A stretch of 38,022 bases of DNA from Verrucomicrobiota bacterium (GCA_025353105.1 JANXRG010000090.1:1-38022), one strand, 5' to 3'; positions 24,990 through 33,046 are shown, counted from the stretch's first letter. Notes: generated by a model from the sequence alone, not told the origin. Translations and numbers: made by a program.

Positions 24990-25415
24990 ATGAAATTCCT
25001 CCCCGCCCTTCTCGCCCTGCTGTTCCTCCCACTTGTAGCGCACGCCCAAACCCAGTCGCCCATCGGCACGTGGAAAGGTGAAAAGGGTAATTTCCAAATT
25101 TATGAACAAGGCGGCAAGCTGTTTGGAAAAATAATTGCCCTGAACGAGCCAAACCGGGACGGTAAGCCGAAGACCGACTGGAAAAATCCTGACCCTGCCA
25201 AGCAAAGTGTTCCGCTAATTGGCATTGTCTTCCTGAAGAATTTCGCGCCGGCCTCAAGCCCCGGGCGCTGGGAGAACGGCACGATTTACGATCCGGAAAA
25301 CGGCAAGACCTACTCGTCGTTCCTGCAAATGACCGGAAACGACAAGATTGAGGCGCGCGGATTCATCGGCTTCTCGCTCCTCGGCCGGTCGCAGAATTGG
25401 ACCCGGATCAAGTAA
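24990..25415 (+). CDS. Secreted DUF2147 protein
   Basis: The 141-residue protein starts with a clear signal peptide (MKFLPALLALLFLPLVAHAQ). The mature part has the DUF2147 pattern: SPIGTWKGEKGNFQIYEQGGKL, a middle block (DWKNPDPAKQSVPLIGIVFL), GTIYDPENGKTYSS and the closing EARGFIGFSLLGRSQNWTRI. This is a small periplasmic lipocalin-like beta-barrel family of unknown role. It stands between the S2P protease and a repeat-filled spacer. Confidence 0.85.
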   Translation: MKFLPALLALLFLPLVAHAQTQSPIGTWKGEKGNFQIYEQGGKLFGKIIALNEPNRDGKPKTDWKNPDPAKQSVPLIGIVFLKNFAPASSPGRWENGTIYDPENGKTYSSFLQMTGNDKIEARGFIGFSLLGRSQNWTRIK

Positions 25416-25424
25416 CCGGGAAAG

Positions 25425-25606
25425 CTCGAAATTCGAAACTCGAAGAAAGTCTAATTCGGAAAGGGCAGAAAAGGCCGAAAACTTGCCCGCGAAGTTTTCC
25501 CGCTTCATTCATTCTCAAAACTTCCTTCGAACCGAGCGTAGCGAGATAGCCTTTCAAACTTCGCTCCTATATCAAAAGGCGATTTCGAATTTCGGGTTTC
25601 GAGTTT
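25425..25606. repeat. Heptamer tandem repeat with distant inverted arm (before pckG)
   Basis: CTCGAAA-TTCGAAA-CTCGAAG at 25425-25445 is a seven-base tandem. Its inverted partner lies at 25583-25606 (TTTCGAATTTCGGGTTTCGAG); the arms match at 17 of 20 bases. The 140 bases between are more A/T-rich than the genes and hold a small palindrome-like CGAGCGTAGCGAG. There is no ORF in 25416-25664; a pckG promoter should be here but was not identified. Confidence 0.75.
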
Positions 25607-25664
25607 CTCGCGCCTCCCGGCCGGGGCGTTTTCGTCATCCCCTCATCCCGCATCCTCCCACGCC

Positions 25665-27467
25665 ATGACCTCTCCCCTCCATGCATCGGTGCCCGCCGGA
25701 CTCGGCTCGACGAAGCCGGACGGACACGCCCGGCTCACGACTTGGATCCGTGAATGCATCGCGCTCTGCGAACCGGATCAGGTTTTCTATTGTGACGGCT
25801 CGGCCGCGGAGAAGGAATTCCTGACCACGGAAGCGTTGCGCATGGGCGTGTTCATCGAGTTGAACCAGCAGAAATTGCCCGGCTGCCATCTCCATCGCTC
25901 GCACCCGAATGATGTGGCGCGCGTGGAGCAGTTCACGTTCATCTGCACCCCCACGAAGGAGGAGGCCGGTCCGACGAACAACTGGTCCGCGCCGGACGAA
26001 ATGCGCGCTCGGCTGAAGGGCTTGCTCAAGGGTGCGATGAAAGGGCGCTGCATGTACATCATTCCCTACATGATGGGTCCGGCGGCTTCCCCGCTCACGC
26101 AGGTCGGCATCGAAATCACCGACTCCGTCTACGTGGTGCTGAACATGCACATCATGTCCCGGATGGGCAGTGCGGCCTACCAGCGACTCGGGGCAGATGG
26201 CGATTTCAACAAGGGTCTCCACTCCACGCTCGACCTGAACCCCGATCGCCGTCTCATTTGTCACTTTCCGCAGGATAACGAGATCACTTCGGTCGGCTCC
26301 GGCTATGGCGGCAACGCGCTCCTCGGCAAAAAATGCCTGGCCTTGCGCATCGGTTCCTATCTTGCCAAGCGCCAGGGCTGGATGGCGGAGCACATGCTCC
26401 TGCTCTCCGCCGAATCGCCGGCCGGCCGGAAGCATTACATCGCCGCGGCGTTCCCAAGCGCGTGCGGCAAGACGAATTTCTCGATGCTCATTCCGCCGAA
26501 GCATTTCGCGGGCTGGAAGGTCGCGACCATCGGCGACGACATCGCCTGGATGAAACCCGGGGCAGACGGCCGCCTTTACGCGATCAATCCGGAGTTCGGC
26601 TACTTCGGGGTCGCGCCGGGCACAAATTATCTGACCAATCCCAACGCGATGAAGTCGATCCAACGCGACACGATCTACACGAATGTCGCGATGACCGAAG
26701 ACGGCGACGTGTGGTGGGAGGGCAAGGATGGCGCGCCGCCGGCGAAATGCACCGACTGGAAGGGCAATCCGTGGACACCAGAGAGCAAGGAAAAGGCCGC
26801 GCACCCCAACAGCCGCTTCACCGCCCCCGCCACGAACAACCCGGCGTTGGCGAACGAGTTCGAACTCGCGAGCGGGGTGCCGATCAGCGCGATCATCTTT
26901 GGCGGCCGGCGCGCGAGCACGGTGCCGCTGGTCTACCAGTCATTCGATTGGGAACATGGCACGTTCATCGGCGCAACGATGGGCAGTGAGATGACCGCCG
27001 CGGCCGCCGGGACGGTGGGCAAGCTCCGCCTGGATCCGATGGCAATGCTGCCATTCTGCGGCTACCACATGGGCGACTACTTCACGCACTGGCTCGAGAT
27101 GGGGAAGAAGCTCACCCAACCGCCGCTGATTTTCGGCGTAAACTGGTTTCGCAAGAGCGCCGAGGGAAAATTCCTCTGGCCGGGCTTCGGAGAAAACATG
27201 CGCGCCATGAAATGGATGATCGACCGCTGCGAAGGCACCGCCGACGCGAAGGAAATGCCCATCGGTCACCTGCCCGAACCGAAGGATTTTGATTTCGCGG
27301 ACATGGAGGGATTCACGACCTCCGATTTCGAGAAGGCCATCGCGTATGACGCGGCCGGCTGGCAGGCCGACTATCGGCTCGCCGGTGAATTCTTCGACAA
27401 ACTCGGCGGCCGTTGTCCCTCCGGCCTGAAGGACCGCCTCGCGAAGCAAAAGGCTCGTGTTGGGTGA
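25665..27467 (+). CDS. pckG: Phosphoenolpyruvate carboxykinase (GTP)
   Basis: It interconverts oxaloacetate plus GTP with PEP, CO2 and GDP, the gateway to gluconeogenesis or, in reverse, anaplerosis. The 600-residue protein is of the GTP class: YIIPYMMGP, the P-loop FPSACGKTNFSML (Cys267 in the mobile loop, Lys269), TIGDDIAWMK, FGVAPGTNY, SGVPISAIIFGGRR and GVNWFRKS. It would let carbon from amino-acid breakdown, such as glutamate from the hut genes, reach sugars. No Shine-Dalgarno sequence precedes the start. Confidence 0.96.
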   Translation: MTSPLHASVPAGLGSTKPDGHARLTTWIRECIALCEPDQVFYCDGSAAEKEFLTTEALRMGVFIELNQQKLPGCHLHRSHPNDVARVEQFTFICTPTKEEAGPTNNWSAPDEMRARLKGLLKGAMKGRCMYIIPYMMGPAASPLTQVGIEITDSVYVVLNMHIMSRMGSAAYQRLGADGDFNKGLHSTLDLNPDRRLICHFPQDNEITSVGSGYGGNALLGKKCLALRIGSYLAKRQGWMAEHMLLLSAESPAGRKHYIAAAFPSACGKTNFSMLIPPKHFAGWKVATIGDDIAWMKPGADGRLYAINPEFGYFGVAPGTNYLTNPNAMKSIQRDTIYTNVAMTEDGDVWWEGKDGAPPAKCTDWKGNPWTPESKEKAAHPNSRFTAPATNNPALANEFELASGVPISAIIFGGRRASTVPLVYQSFDWEHGTFIGATMGSEMTAAAAGTVGKLRLDPMAMLPFCGYHMGDYFTHWLEMGKKLTQPPLIFGVNWFRKSAEGKFLWPGFGENMRAMKWMIDRCEGTADAKEMPIGHLPEPKDFDFADMEGFTTSDFEKAIAYDAAGWQADYRLAGEFFDKLGGRCPSGLKDRLAKQKARVG

Positions 27468-27524
27468 CCCTATCGGACCGCGGACATCAGGTTTGGGCCG
27501 GACGCCACTTCGCCCTGCGAAAGC

Positions 27525-27995
27525 CTAAAGTTCCGCCCGATCAAATCCCGCGCGGTCGAGCGCCTCGCCGCGGCGAATCGGCGCGTCGTACCGGCTCCGG
27601 GCGACCGTCTCAAGCAGCTTGATGTAGGCGGCCAACGACGGCTTCCGACGGCGCATCTCGCCGTAAAGTCGCGTGTTGTACCGGTTCCAAGCGACCCGCT
27701 TTTCTTCGTCGGTGCGGGCCAGGCCGATTTTCCGTTGGAGCGCGGCGTACACCGGATCAGAGGCCAGCAGCGCAGTCTGCAGCCGGCGCGCGCTGGTCCG
27801 CATTTCCAGCGGCGCGGCCTGCAACCGGGCCTGCGCCGCCCGATCGCCGCGCCCGCGGGCCTCGCCGCCCGTGTTCAAGTCGCCGGTGACCGGCTGCCGC
27901 CCCCGCTTCGTCGTCGGCGCGACGGCGAAGGCCGTGGTCGCCAGCAGTCCGCCGGCCACCGCTACGACCGTCGCAATGCCCAAGGTTGGTTTCAT
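27525..27995 (-). CDS. Secreted protein of unknown function
   Basis: The 156-residue protein has a signal-like start (MKPTLGIATVVAVAGGLLATTAFAVA). An Arg/Gly-rich low-complexity stretch follows (about 30-60), then a helical basic domain (DPVYAALQRKIGLARTDEEKR, then WNRYNTRLYGEMRRRKPSLAAYI). No family is recognised. It converges with pckG and diverges from the PilZ-like gene. The good signal peptide, normal length and clean spacing make it likely to be real. Confidence 0.6.
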   Translation of the reverse strand: MKPTLGIATVVAVAGGLLATTAFAVAPTTKRGRQPVTGDLNTGGEARGRGDRAAQARLQAAPLEMRTSARRLQTALLASDPVYAALQRKIGLARTDEEKRVAWNRYNTRLYGEMRRRKPSLAAYIKLLETVARSRYDAPIRRGEALDRAGFDRAEL

Positions 27996-28053
27996 CCGGC
28001 CCTACCTTGGCGGATCCCGGACGAAAGTGCGACTCCGAATCGCGACCAGCTAG

Positions 28054-28067
28054 GCAGACCGGTCTGC
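28054..28067. promoter_or_regulatory. 14-bp perfect palindrome, possible operator
   Basis: GCAGACCGGTCTGC is a perfect gapless palindrome in the divergent spacer between the secreted unknown (start 27995) and the PilZ-like gene (start 28167). It lies 15 bases upstream of a TTGACA element, a plausible place for a dimeric regulator. A chance palindrome cannot be excluded. Confidence 0.35.
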
Positions 28068-28081
28068 TTCTGGGGGTCGCG

Positions 28082-28109
28082 TTGACAGCCCAAGGGCGGG
28101 TGTTAGCGT
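28082..28109 (+). promoter_or_regulatory. Probable promoter of the PilZ-like gene
   Basis: TTGACA (28082-28087) and TAGCGT (28104-28109) are 16 bases apart. The -35 is a perfect consensus; the -10 keeps the T, A and final T. A transcript would have a leader of about 50 bases. Confidence 0.45.
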
Positions 28110-28166
28110 GTTTTCATCGGAGAAACGCGGGGATGGAACCGCCTTCCCCTGTTCTGTTTCACTGCG

Positions 28167-28523
28167 ATGTACCTGCCGAATTCCAACGAAAATTCGGCGG
28201 CGGTATATCTCGACTACGGCGTGGATTCCGCGCAATTCCGCAACGGCGATCTCCGAGTCACCGCGCGCGGCTTGGAACTCAAGACGCGCTGGCATTTTGA
28301 ATTGGGCGCGGAACTCGGCATCAACGTCCAGCTTGGGTCCAGCACGCAGAAGCGGCTCGTGAAATTGCGCGGCATCGTCGTCGGGTGCCATCGCGATAAA
28401 GCCTGCCCCGAGGAAACGCCCTACCTGCTCACGCTCATCTTCCTTGATCCCCCGGAGGATCTGGCCGAGGCGGTGCGCGAGATCAGCCAGACGCTCGCCC
28501 AGCGCACGCGCAACGGGAGCTGA
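28167..28523 (+). CDS. PilZ-like small beta-barrel protein, probable
   Basis: The 118-residue protein has alternating beta-strand patterns (AVYLDYGVDSAQFRNGDLRV, ELGAELGINVQL, KLRGIVVGCHRDKACPEE, PYLLTLIFLD) and a C-terminal helix (LAEAVREISQTLAQR), like divergent PilZ domains. The c-di-GMP-binding RxxxR and (D/N)xSxxG motifs are not clearly present, so it may not bind the nucleotide. It ends 14 bases before comF and is probably co-transcribed with it. Confidence 0.55.
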   Translation: MYLPNSNENSAAVYLDYGVDSAQFRNGDLRVTARGLELKTRWHFELGAELGINVQLGSSTQKRLVKLRGIVVGCHRDKACPEETPYLLTLIFLDPPEDLAEAVREISQTLAQRTRNGS

Positions 28524-28537
28524 TATCCCTTCCCGCC

Positions 28538-29271
28538 ATGGAGGACCACGGCTGGCGGGGATGGCTGGGTGCGCTGGGCACCCTGTTTCATCCGCCCCAT
28601 TGCGCCGGCTGCGACACGGCGACGGCCGCGGGCGATCACCTCTGCGAACGCTGCCGCGCTGACGTGGAAAAACGCCGATTGCGACACCGTATTGCGCGGT
28701 CTGCTCCGAACCGTTCGAGGGCGCGATCGATCGCGCTTTCACCTGCCCGAATTGTCACGATCGGCGATTTCGATTCGGTTCGGCGATCGCGACGTACCGC
28801 AGCCGCGGTCTCGTGCGCGATTTGATTCACGCATTCAAATACAATGGCCGGTTCGATCTCCGTCACCCGCTCGTCGCCTGGTTGGCCATGGGACTGAGTG
28901 ACGCGCGGCTGGGCGAGCCCGGCATCGATGCGCTCGTGCCCGTTCCGTTACATCCACGGCGCCGGCGCGAACGCGGTTTCAATCAGGCGCAGGTTCTCGC
29001 GGAAGGGATCAGCCGCGACGCCGCACTCTCCGTTGAGATGCTCCTTCGGCGAATTCGCTACACGACCACGCAAACGAATTTTGATCGACGTCAGCGCATC
29101 GAGAATCTCCGCGGCGCGTTCGATCTAGCGAAGGGGGCGGTCGTCCGGGGTCGGAACCTCGTCTTGGTGGACGACGTGTTCACCACCGGATCGACGGCGG
29201 ACGAATGTGCGCTGGTGCTGCGCCAGGCCGGCGCCGCCAGCGTCCGCGTCCTCACGATCGCGCGGGCCTAG
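28538..29271 (+). pseudogene. comF: ComF-family phosphoribosyltransferase, interrupted by a -1 frameshift
   Basis: The first frame (from ATG 28538) encodes HPPHCAGCDTATAAGDHLCERCRADVEK. The rest of the protein, YCAVCSEPFEGAIDRAFTCP and NCHDRRFRF onward to VLVDDVFTTGSTADECALVL, lies in the frame that ends at 29271. The switch is at the run of five A at 28668-28672; one more A would restore VEKTPIATPYC. Both halves keep the four-pair cysteine zinc knuckle and the PRPP-binding loop. ComF proteins act in DNA uptake and recombination. The break may be a true mutation, a homopolymer reading error or slippage. Confidence 0.85.
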
Positions 29272-29301
29272 GTGGTTCGCGTCGTCCCGACGCGAGATTC
29301 T

Positions 29302-29874
29302 TTACCGTGGATTCGCCTTCACCCAATCGACCACCGTCTCCGCGGCCTGGTCGGGCGGAAACACCGGATAGAAGAATTTCGTGATTTTCCCGGCGTCGAC
29401 GATCATCGTGACACGCTTGATCAACGTCATGCCGTCCGCGACGAACGTCGGCAGATTCAACGCCTGCGCGAAGGCGAGTTGCCCGTCACTCAAAAGCTCG
29501 AAGGTCAGGCCAAGGCGCGTGGCCGCCTCCTTTTGGTAGGCGGTGTCCTGAGTGCTGAGACCGAAGATCTCCCCCACTCCCAGAGCACGCAGCTCGGCAT
29601 GGTGATCGCGAAAATTACAGGCCTCCGGCGTGCAGCCTCGTGCACCCGGGATGCCATCCCATCCGCCCGGCAACGCGGCGCCCGGCTGGCCGGTGCGCGG
29701 ATAGCAATACAGCACCTGGCGACCTTTCAGCGTCCCGAGGTCCACCGCGCGTCCGGCGGTGGAATTCAACGTTACGGCGGGAAACAACCGACCCGTCAGA
29801 TGGTCACACGCGCCATCGCTCTCCGGCACGGGCAAATCGGCGGGAATCGCGGCGAGGTCGATCGGAATGCTCAT
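29302..29874 (-). CDS. Peroxiredoxin (AhpC/TSA family)
   Basis: The 190-residue cytoplasmic protein has YCYPRTGQPG, then GWDGIPGARGCTPEACNFRD with Cys81 and Cys86 at PrxQ-type spacing. It carries a short insertion before the active site compared with ordinary Bcp, and continues GVGEIFGLSTQDTAYQKEAA. It would reduce peroxides. It converges with comF. No Shine-Dalgarno sequence; a possible -10 ends seven bases before the ATG. Confidence 0.85.
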   Translation of the reverse strand: MSIPIDLAAIPADLPVPESDGACDHLTGRLFPAVTLNSTAGRAVDLGTLKGRQVLYCYPRTGQPGAALPGGWDGIPGARGCTPEACNFRDHHAELRALGVGEIFGLSTQDTAYQKEAATRLGLTFELLSDGQLAFAQALNLPTFVADGMTLIKRVTMIVDAGKITKFFYPVFPPDQAAETVVDWVKANPR

Positions 29875-29880
29875 GCGAAA

Positions 29881-29886
29881 ACGTTA
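29881..29886 (-). promoter_or_regulatory. Possible -10 element giving a leaderless peroxiredoxin message
   Basis: On the minus strand GCTAACGT places TAACGT at 29886-29881, seven bases before the ATG at 29874, so transcription would begin at or beside the start codon. No good -35 was seen at 16-18 bases. Similar GCTAR-type elements precede pepF and the 66-residue gene. Confidence 0.3.
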
Positions 29887-29913
29887 GCGCAAAACGAGTC
29901 CGGCGGCATCCAT

Positions 29914-29954
29914 CGAAATCAAAACGCGGCGACTCCCGTGGGGAAGCCGCCGCG
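29914..29954 (-). terminator. Rho-independent terminator after htrA
   Basis: On the minus strand CGCGGCG (29954-29948) pairs with CGCCGCG (29931-29925). An inner stem (CTTCCC with GGGAG around CAC) extends it, and TTTTGATTT follows at once. It lies about 45 bases past the htrA stop. Confidence 0.75.
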
Positions 29955-29998
29955 CTCGCTTAGCCATCCGCGACGTATCGCGGGTGAAATTTTTGGGA

Positions 29999-31546
29999 TT
30001 ACTTCTCGGTTCCCTTGATCACGACAAAGGTCTTGCCGCCGCCACTTCGACCGGCGCGCGCCACGTAAAGCAGCACGCCCTTCTTCGGATCGGCATCCTT
30101 CACCGCATCCTTGAACGAGGCGACATCGGTGACGGACTTGTCGCCGACCTCCGTGATCACATCCTTCACGCGTAACTGCGCCTCAGCGGCGAGGCTACCG
30201 TCTTTCACGTTCGTGACGACGACGCCGCGCTCCTCCTTTACGCCAAGATTGCCAGCGAGTTCCTTGGTGAGGGTCTGGACTTCGACTCCGAAATACGTTG
30301 CGCGCTCGTCCTCACCCGGCGCCTTCTGCCGCTCGCGCGGATTGTTGTTGGCGGCGCGGACGGGACGTTCCCCGGGCAGTTCGGCCGTGGTCACCGCGAC
30401 CTGCAGCGGCTTGCCCTTCCGGATGACCGAAAGATCCACCTTGGAGCCAACCCGTTTCGTCAACACCAGCTTGCGCAGTTCGTCTGCCGTGCGGACTTCC
30501 TTTCCGTCCACCTGCGTGATGACGTCGGCGGGGCGCAGATCGCTGTTCGCCGCGGGCGTGTCGGGCTCAATCGTCACCACGACGACGCCGGCCTTCACGC
30601 CATCAAATTTGAAGGAGTCAGCGCGCTTCGCATAGTCCTCGTATGATTCGATGCGAATGCCGAGGTACGGGCGCACCACGCGGCCGCCCTCGATCAACTG
30701 GCCGCCAATGTCGCGCATCATGTTCGCGGGAATGGCGAAACCGAGGCCGCGGTTGATGCCGTTGATCAGCGTGTTCATGCCAACCACCTGCGCATCGAGA
30801 TTGACGAGCGGGCCGCCGCTGTTGCCGGGATTAATCGACGCGTCGGTCTGGATGAAATCCTCGTAGCCGTCGGGCGTGACATTGAGCCGGTTGCGTCCCT
30901 TGGCGCTCACGATTCCGGCGGTGAACGTGTAGTCGAGGTTGTATGGCGCGCCGATCGCGAAGACAATTTCGCCGACGCGCACGCTGTCGCTGTTCGCGAG
31001 CGCGGCGACGGGCAGGCCGGTGGCGTCGATCTTGATGATCGCAATGTCCGTCTTCTCATCGGCTCCGATCAGTTTCCCGGGCAGGGCGCGGCCGTCCTTG
31101 AGTCGCACGTTGATCTTGTCCGCGCCGTTCACCACGTGCGCGTTCGTCAGGATGTAGCCGTCCGCCTTGATGATGAAGCCACTGCCCTCGCTTTGCGGTT
31201 GTTGCGGAGCGCGGGGCGAGCGACGCGGCGGTTGCTGCGGCTGGCGGTTCCGGGGCGCGGGTGAACCGTCCGGTTCGTCTTCGCCGCCGGGAATCCGGCC
31301 GAAATAGTCACCAAAGAAATCCATCGGGTTGGCGCCCCCTTCCGGCGTCTTTTTCGTCACGTCGATGACGACCACCGCCGGCGCCACGCGTTCGAAGACG
31401 CTGACGTAGGCTTCGTTCAGTTGCTTGGCGAGCGCCAGGCCGGCGGAAGGCGCAGGCTTATCCGTCTGCTGGGCGCGGGCGATCGGTGACGACGCCAGAG
31501 TGACGGCGGTGAGCAGGGAGAAGGTAATAACGGAAGTTCGTTTCAT
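29999..31546 (-). CDS. degP: Periplasmic serine protease, HtrA/DegP family
   Basis: The 515-residue protein has a signal peptide (MKRTSVITFSLLTAVTLASS, cleaved near ARAQQ), a Pro/Gln/Arg-rich linker (about 90-120), a trypsin-like domain with triad His137 (TNAHVVNG), Asp167 (KTDIAII) and Ser243 (NPGNSGGPL), then two PDZ domains (about 290-375 and 430-510). It degrades or refolds damaged envelope proteins. It is divergent from kamA across a 150-base spacer with an inverted repeat and has its own terminator. Confidence 0.95.
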   Translation of the reverse strand: MKRTSVITFSLLTAVTLASSPIARAQQTDKPAPSAGLALAKQLNEAYVSVFERVAPAVVVIDVTKKTPEGGANPMDFFGDYFGRIPGGEDEPDGSPAPRNRQPQQPPRRSPRAPQQPQSEGSGFIIKADGYILTNAHVVNGADKINVRLKDGRALPGKLIGADEKTDIAIIKIDATGLPVAALANSDSVRVGEIVFAIGAPYNLDYTFTAGIVSAKGRNRLNVTPDGYEDFIQTDASINPGNSGGPLVNLDAQVVGMNTLINGINRGLGFAIPANMMRDIGGQLIEGGRVVRPYLGIRIESYEDYAKRADSFKFDGVKAGVVVVTIEPDTPAANSDLRPADVITQVDGKEVRTADELRKLVLTKRVGSKVDLSVIRKGKPLQVAVTTAELPGERPVRAANNNPRERQKAPGEDERATYFGVEVQTLTKELAGNLGVKEERGVVVTNVKDGSLAAEAQLRVKDVITEVGDKSVTDVASFKDAVKDADPKKGVLLYVARAGRSGGGKTFVVIKGTEK

Positions 31547-31630
31547 GGTTTTCGGTAGGCGCGAAATAGACTCGACCAGGACGGACAGCGTTCAATCCCC
31601 GCTTCCCTGTCATAGGGCATTTCGCAAGAT

Positions 31631-31651
31631 ATGTAAGTTTGACAATTACAT
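31631..31651. promoter_or_regulatory. Inverted repeat over a TTGACA box in the degP-kamA spacer
   Basis: ATGTAA (31631-31636) and TTACAT (31646-31651) flank GTTTGACAA. The plus-strand TTGACA (31639-31644) points to kamA; the minus strand offers TTGTCA toward degP. The spacer is A/T-rich compared with its surroundings. The layout suits an operator that controls one or both divergent genes, but no clear -10 was found. Confidence 0.4.
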
Positions 31652-31696
31652 AATCCCCTTAAATGGTTTCGCTCCTTCTCCGTCCAAAGACGCACC

Positions 31697-32944
31697 ATGA
31701 ACACCACTGCGCCGTCCGAGCCCCGGACGGCTTCTTCTTCTCCAGGAATCCTGTCCACGGAGTTTCGCTCGCCCGCCCCGGGGTACTGGGCGGGTGTCGC
31801 CGAGAGCGACTGGAACAACTGGCGCTGGCAACTCAAGCATCGAGTCACCACGCTCGAACAGCTCGAGTCATTGCTGGAACTCACGCCGTCCGAACGCGGC
31901 GGCGTCGCCGTGGCCGGCACCAAGCTCGCCCTCGCGATCACGCCGCATTTTTTCAACCTCATCGAGCGCGACAATCCCGACTGCCCAATCCGCCGTCAGG
32001 TCATTCCGCGATGGGAGGAATCGCTCGTCTCGCCCTTCGAGATGTCCGACCCCGTGGGCGAGGACGAGCACATGCCCGTGCCGGGTCTGGTCCATCGTTA
32101 CCCCGATCGCGTGCTGTTTCTCCTCACCGATCGCTGCGCCTCGTACTGTCGCTACTGCACGCGCAGCCGAGTCGTCAGCGGCGTGGGCGAGCAGGAACTC
32201 CGCACGAACTTCGAGGAAATTTATGCGTACCTGAAGGAGCATACCGAAGTGCGCGACGTGCTGCTCTCGGGCGGCGATCCGTTGCTGTTCTCCGACGACA
32301 AGCTCGAAGGCATCCTCAAGCGCCTGCGCGAGATCGAGCACATTGAATTCGTCCGCATCGGAACGCGGGTGCCTATCTTCCTGCCGCAACGCATCACGCC
32401 CGAGCTTTGCGCGATGCTGAAGAAGTACCATCCGCTGTGGATGAGCGTGCACGTGAACCATCCCAAGGAGTTGACCATCGAGGTCCGCGATGCGCTTGGC
32501 CGGCTTGCGGATGCCGGCATCCCGCTCGGCAACCAGAGCGTGCTCCTGCGCGGCGTGAACGACGATCTGCCGACGATGAAGGCGCTCGTGCAGAAGCTCC
32601 TGCGCTGCCGCGTGCGGCCGTATTACATCTACCAGCTCGATCTCATCAAGGGGTCGTCGCACCTCCAGGCCAGCGTCCGCAAGGGCGTGGAGATCATCGA
32701 GGGCCTGCGCGGCCACACCACCGGCTACGCCGTTCCGCAATTTGTCATCGATGCACCCGGCGGCGGCGGCAAGGTGCCGGTAAACCCGAATTACATTCTC
32801 CATCACGACCGCGAACGCGTGGTGCTGCGCAACTACGAGGGCCGCGTCTTCGAGTACCCCGAGCCAAAGGACTATCCGAACGGCAAGACCGCCAGCCCCG
32901 CTCCCCCCGCCGAAGCGCTGACGGACGTGATCCGGGATTACTGA
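31697..32944 (+). CDS. kamA: L-lysine 2,3-aminomutase
   Basis: A radical-SAM, PLP-dependent enzyme that converts L-lysine to L-beta-lysine. The 415-residue protein has the length of the clostridial enzyme and is longer than EpmB. The Fe-S site is CASYCRYCTRSRVV (Cys147, Cys151, Cys154). LLSGGDPLL, the YQLDLIKG aspartate and VIDAPGGGGKVPVNPNY, with the PLP lysine and a substrate-binding Asp, match true KamA. The usual partner for N-acetyl-beta-lysine osmolyte (AblB) is not adjacent, so the product's fate is open. A hairpin terminator follows. Confidence 0.93.
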   Translation: MNTTAPSEPRTASSSPGILSTEFRSPAPGYWAGVAESDWNNWRWQLKHRVTTLEQLESLLELTPSERGGVAVAGTKLALAITPHFFNLIERDNPDCPIRRQVIPRWEESLVSPFEMSDPVGEDEHMPVPGLVHRYPDRVLFLLTDRCASYCRYCTRSRVVSGVGEQELRTNFEEIYAYLKEHTEVRDVLLSGGDPLLFSDDKLEGILKRLREIEHIEFVRIGTRVPIFLPQRITPELCAMLKKYHPLWMSVHVNHPKELTIEVRDALGRLADAGIPLGNQSVLLRGVNDDLPTMKALVQKLLRCRVRPYYIYQLDLIKGSSHLQASVRKGVEIIEGLRGHTTGYAVPQFVIDAPGGGGKVPVNPNYILHHDRERVVLRNYEGRVFEYPEPKDYPNGKTASPAPPAEALTDVIRDY

Positions 32945-32968
32945 AGCCGAATTGACCCCACTCCCCCA

Positions 32969-33004
32969 CGGCGCGTGGCCCCGGCCCCGCGCCGCTTTTC
33001 TTTG
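32969..33004 (+). terminator. Rho-independent terminator after kamA
   Basis: CGGCGCG (32969-32975) pairs with CGCGCCG (32988-32994) around a 12-base C-rich loop, followed by CTTTTCTTTG. It begins about 25 bases past the kamA stop. Confidence 0.7.
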
Positions 33005-33006
33005 CT

Positions 33007-33034
33007 CTCGACCCTCGACCCTCGACGTTCGACT
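33007..33034 (+). repeat. Four tandem heptamers before the rRNA methyltransferase gene
   Basis: CTCGACC, CTCGACC, CTCGACG and TTCGACT follow each other without gap. No inverted arm is seen nearby. The array ends 12 bases before the ATG at 33047, so it lies in the leader or promoter of the next gene. Confidence 0.85.
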
Positions 33035-33046
33035 CTTCTCTCTCCC

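Noticed and set aside
23766-25205. 479-codon minus-strand open frame opposite the M50 protease
   Set aside because: Composition (Glu/Arg/His-rich) and exact overlap with a well-supported gene mark it as a shadow.
25425-25606. CRISPR array
   Set aside because: The repeats are seven-base units with one inverted arm, with no regular spacers and no cas genes.
25635-26804. 389-codon minus-strand open frame opposite pckG
   Set aside because: pckG is unambiguous on the other strand; no homology in this frame.
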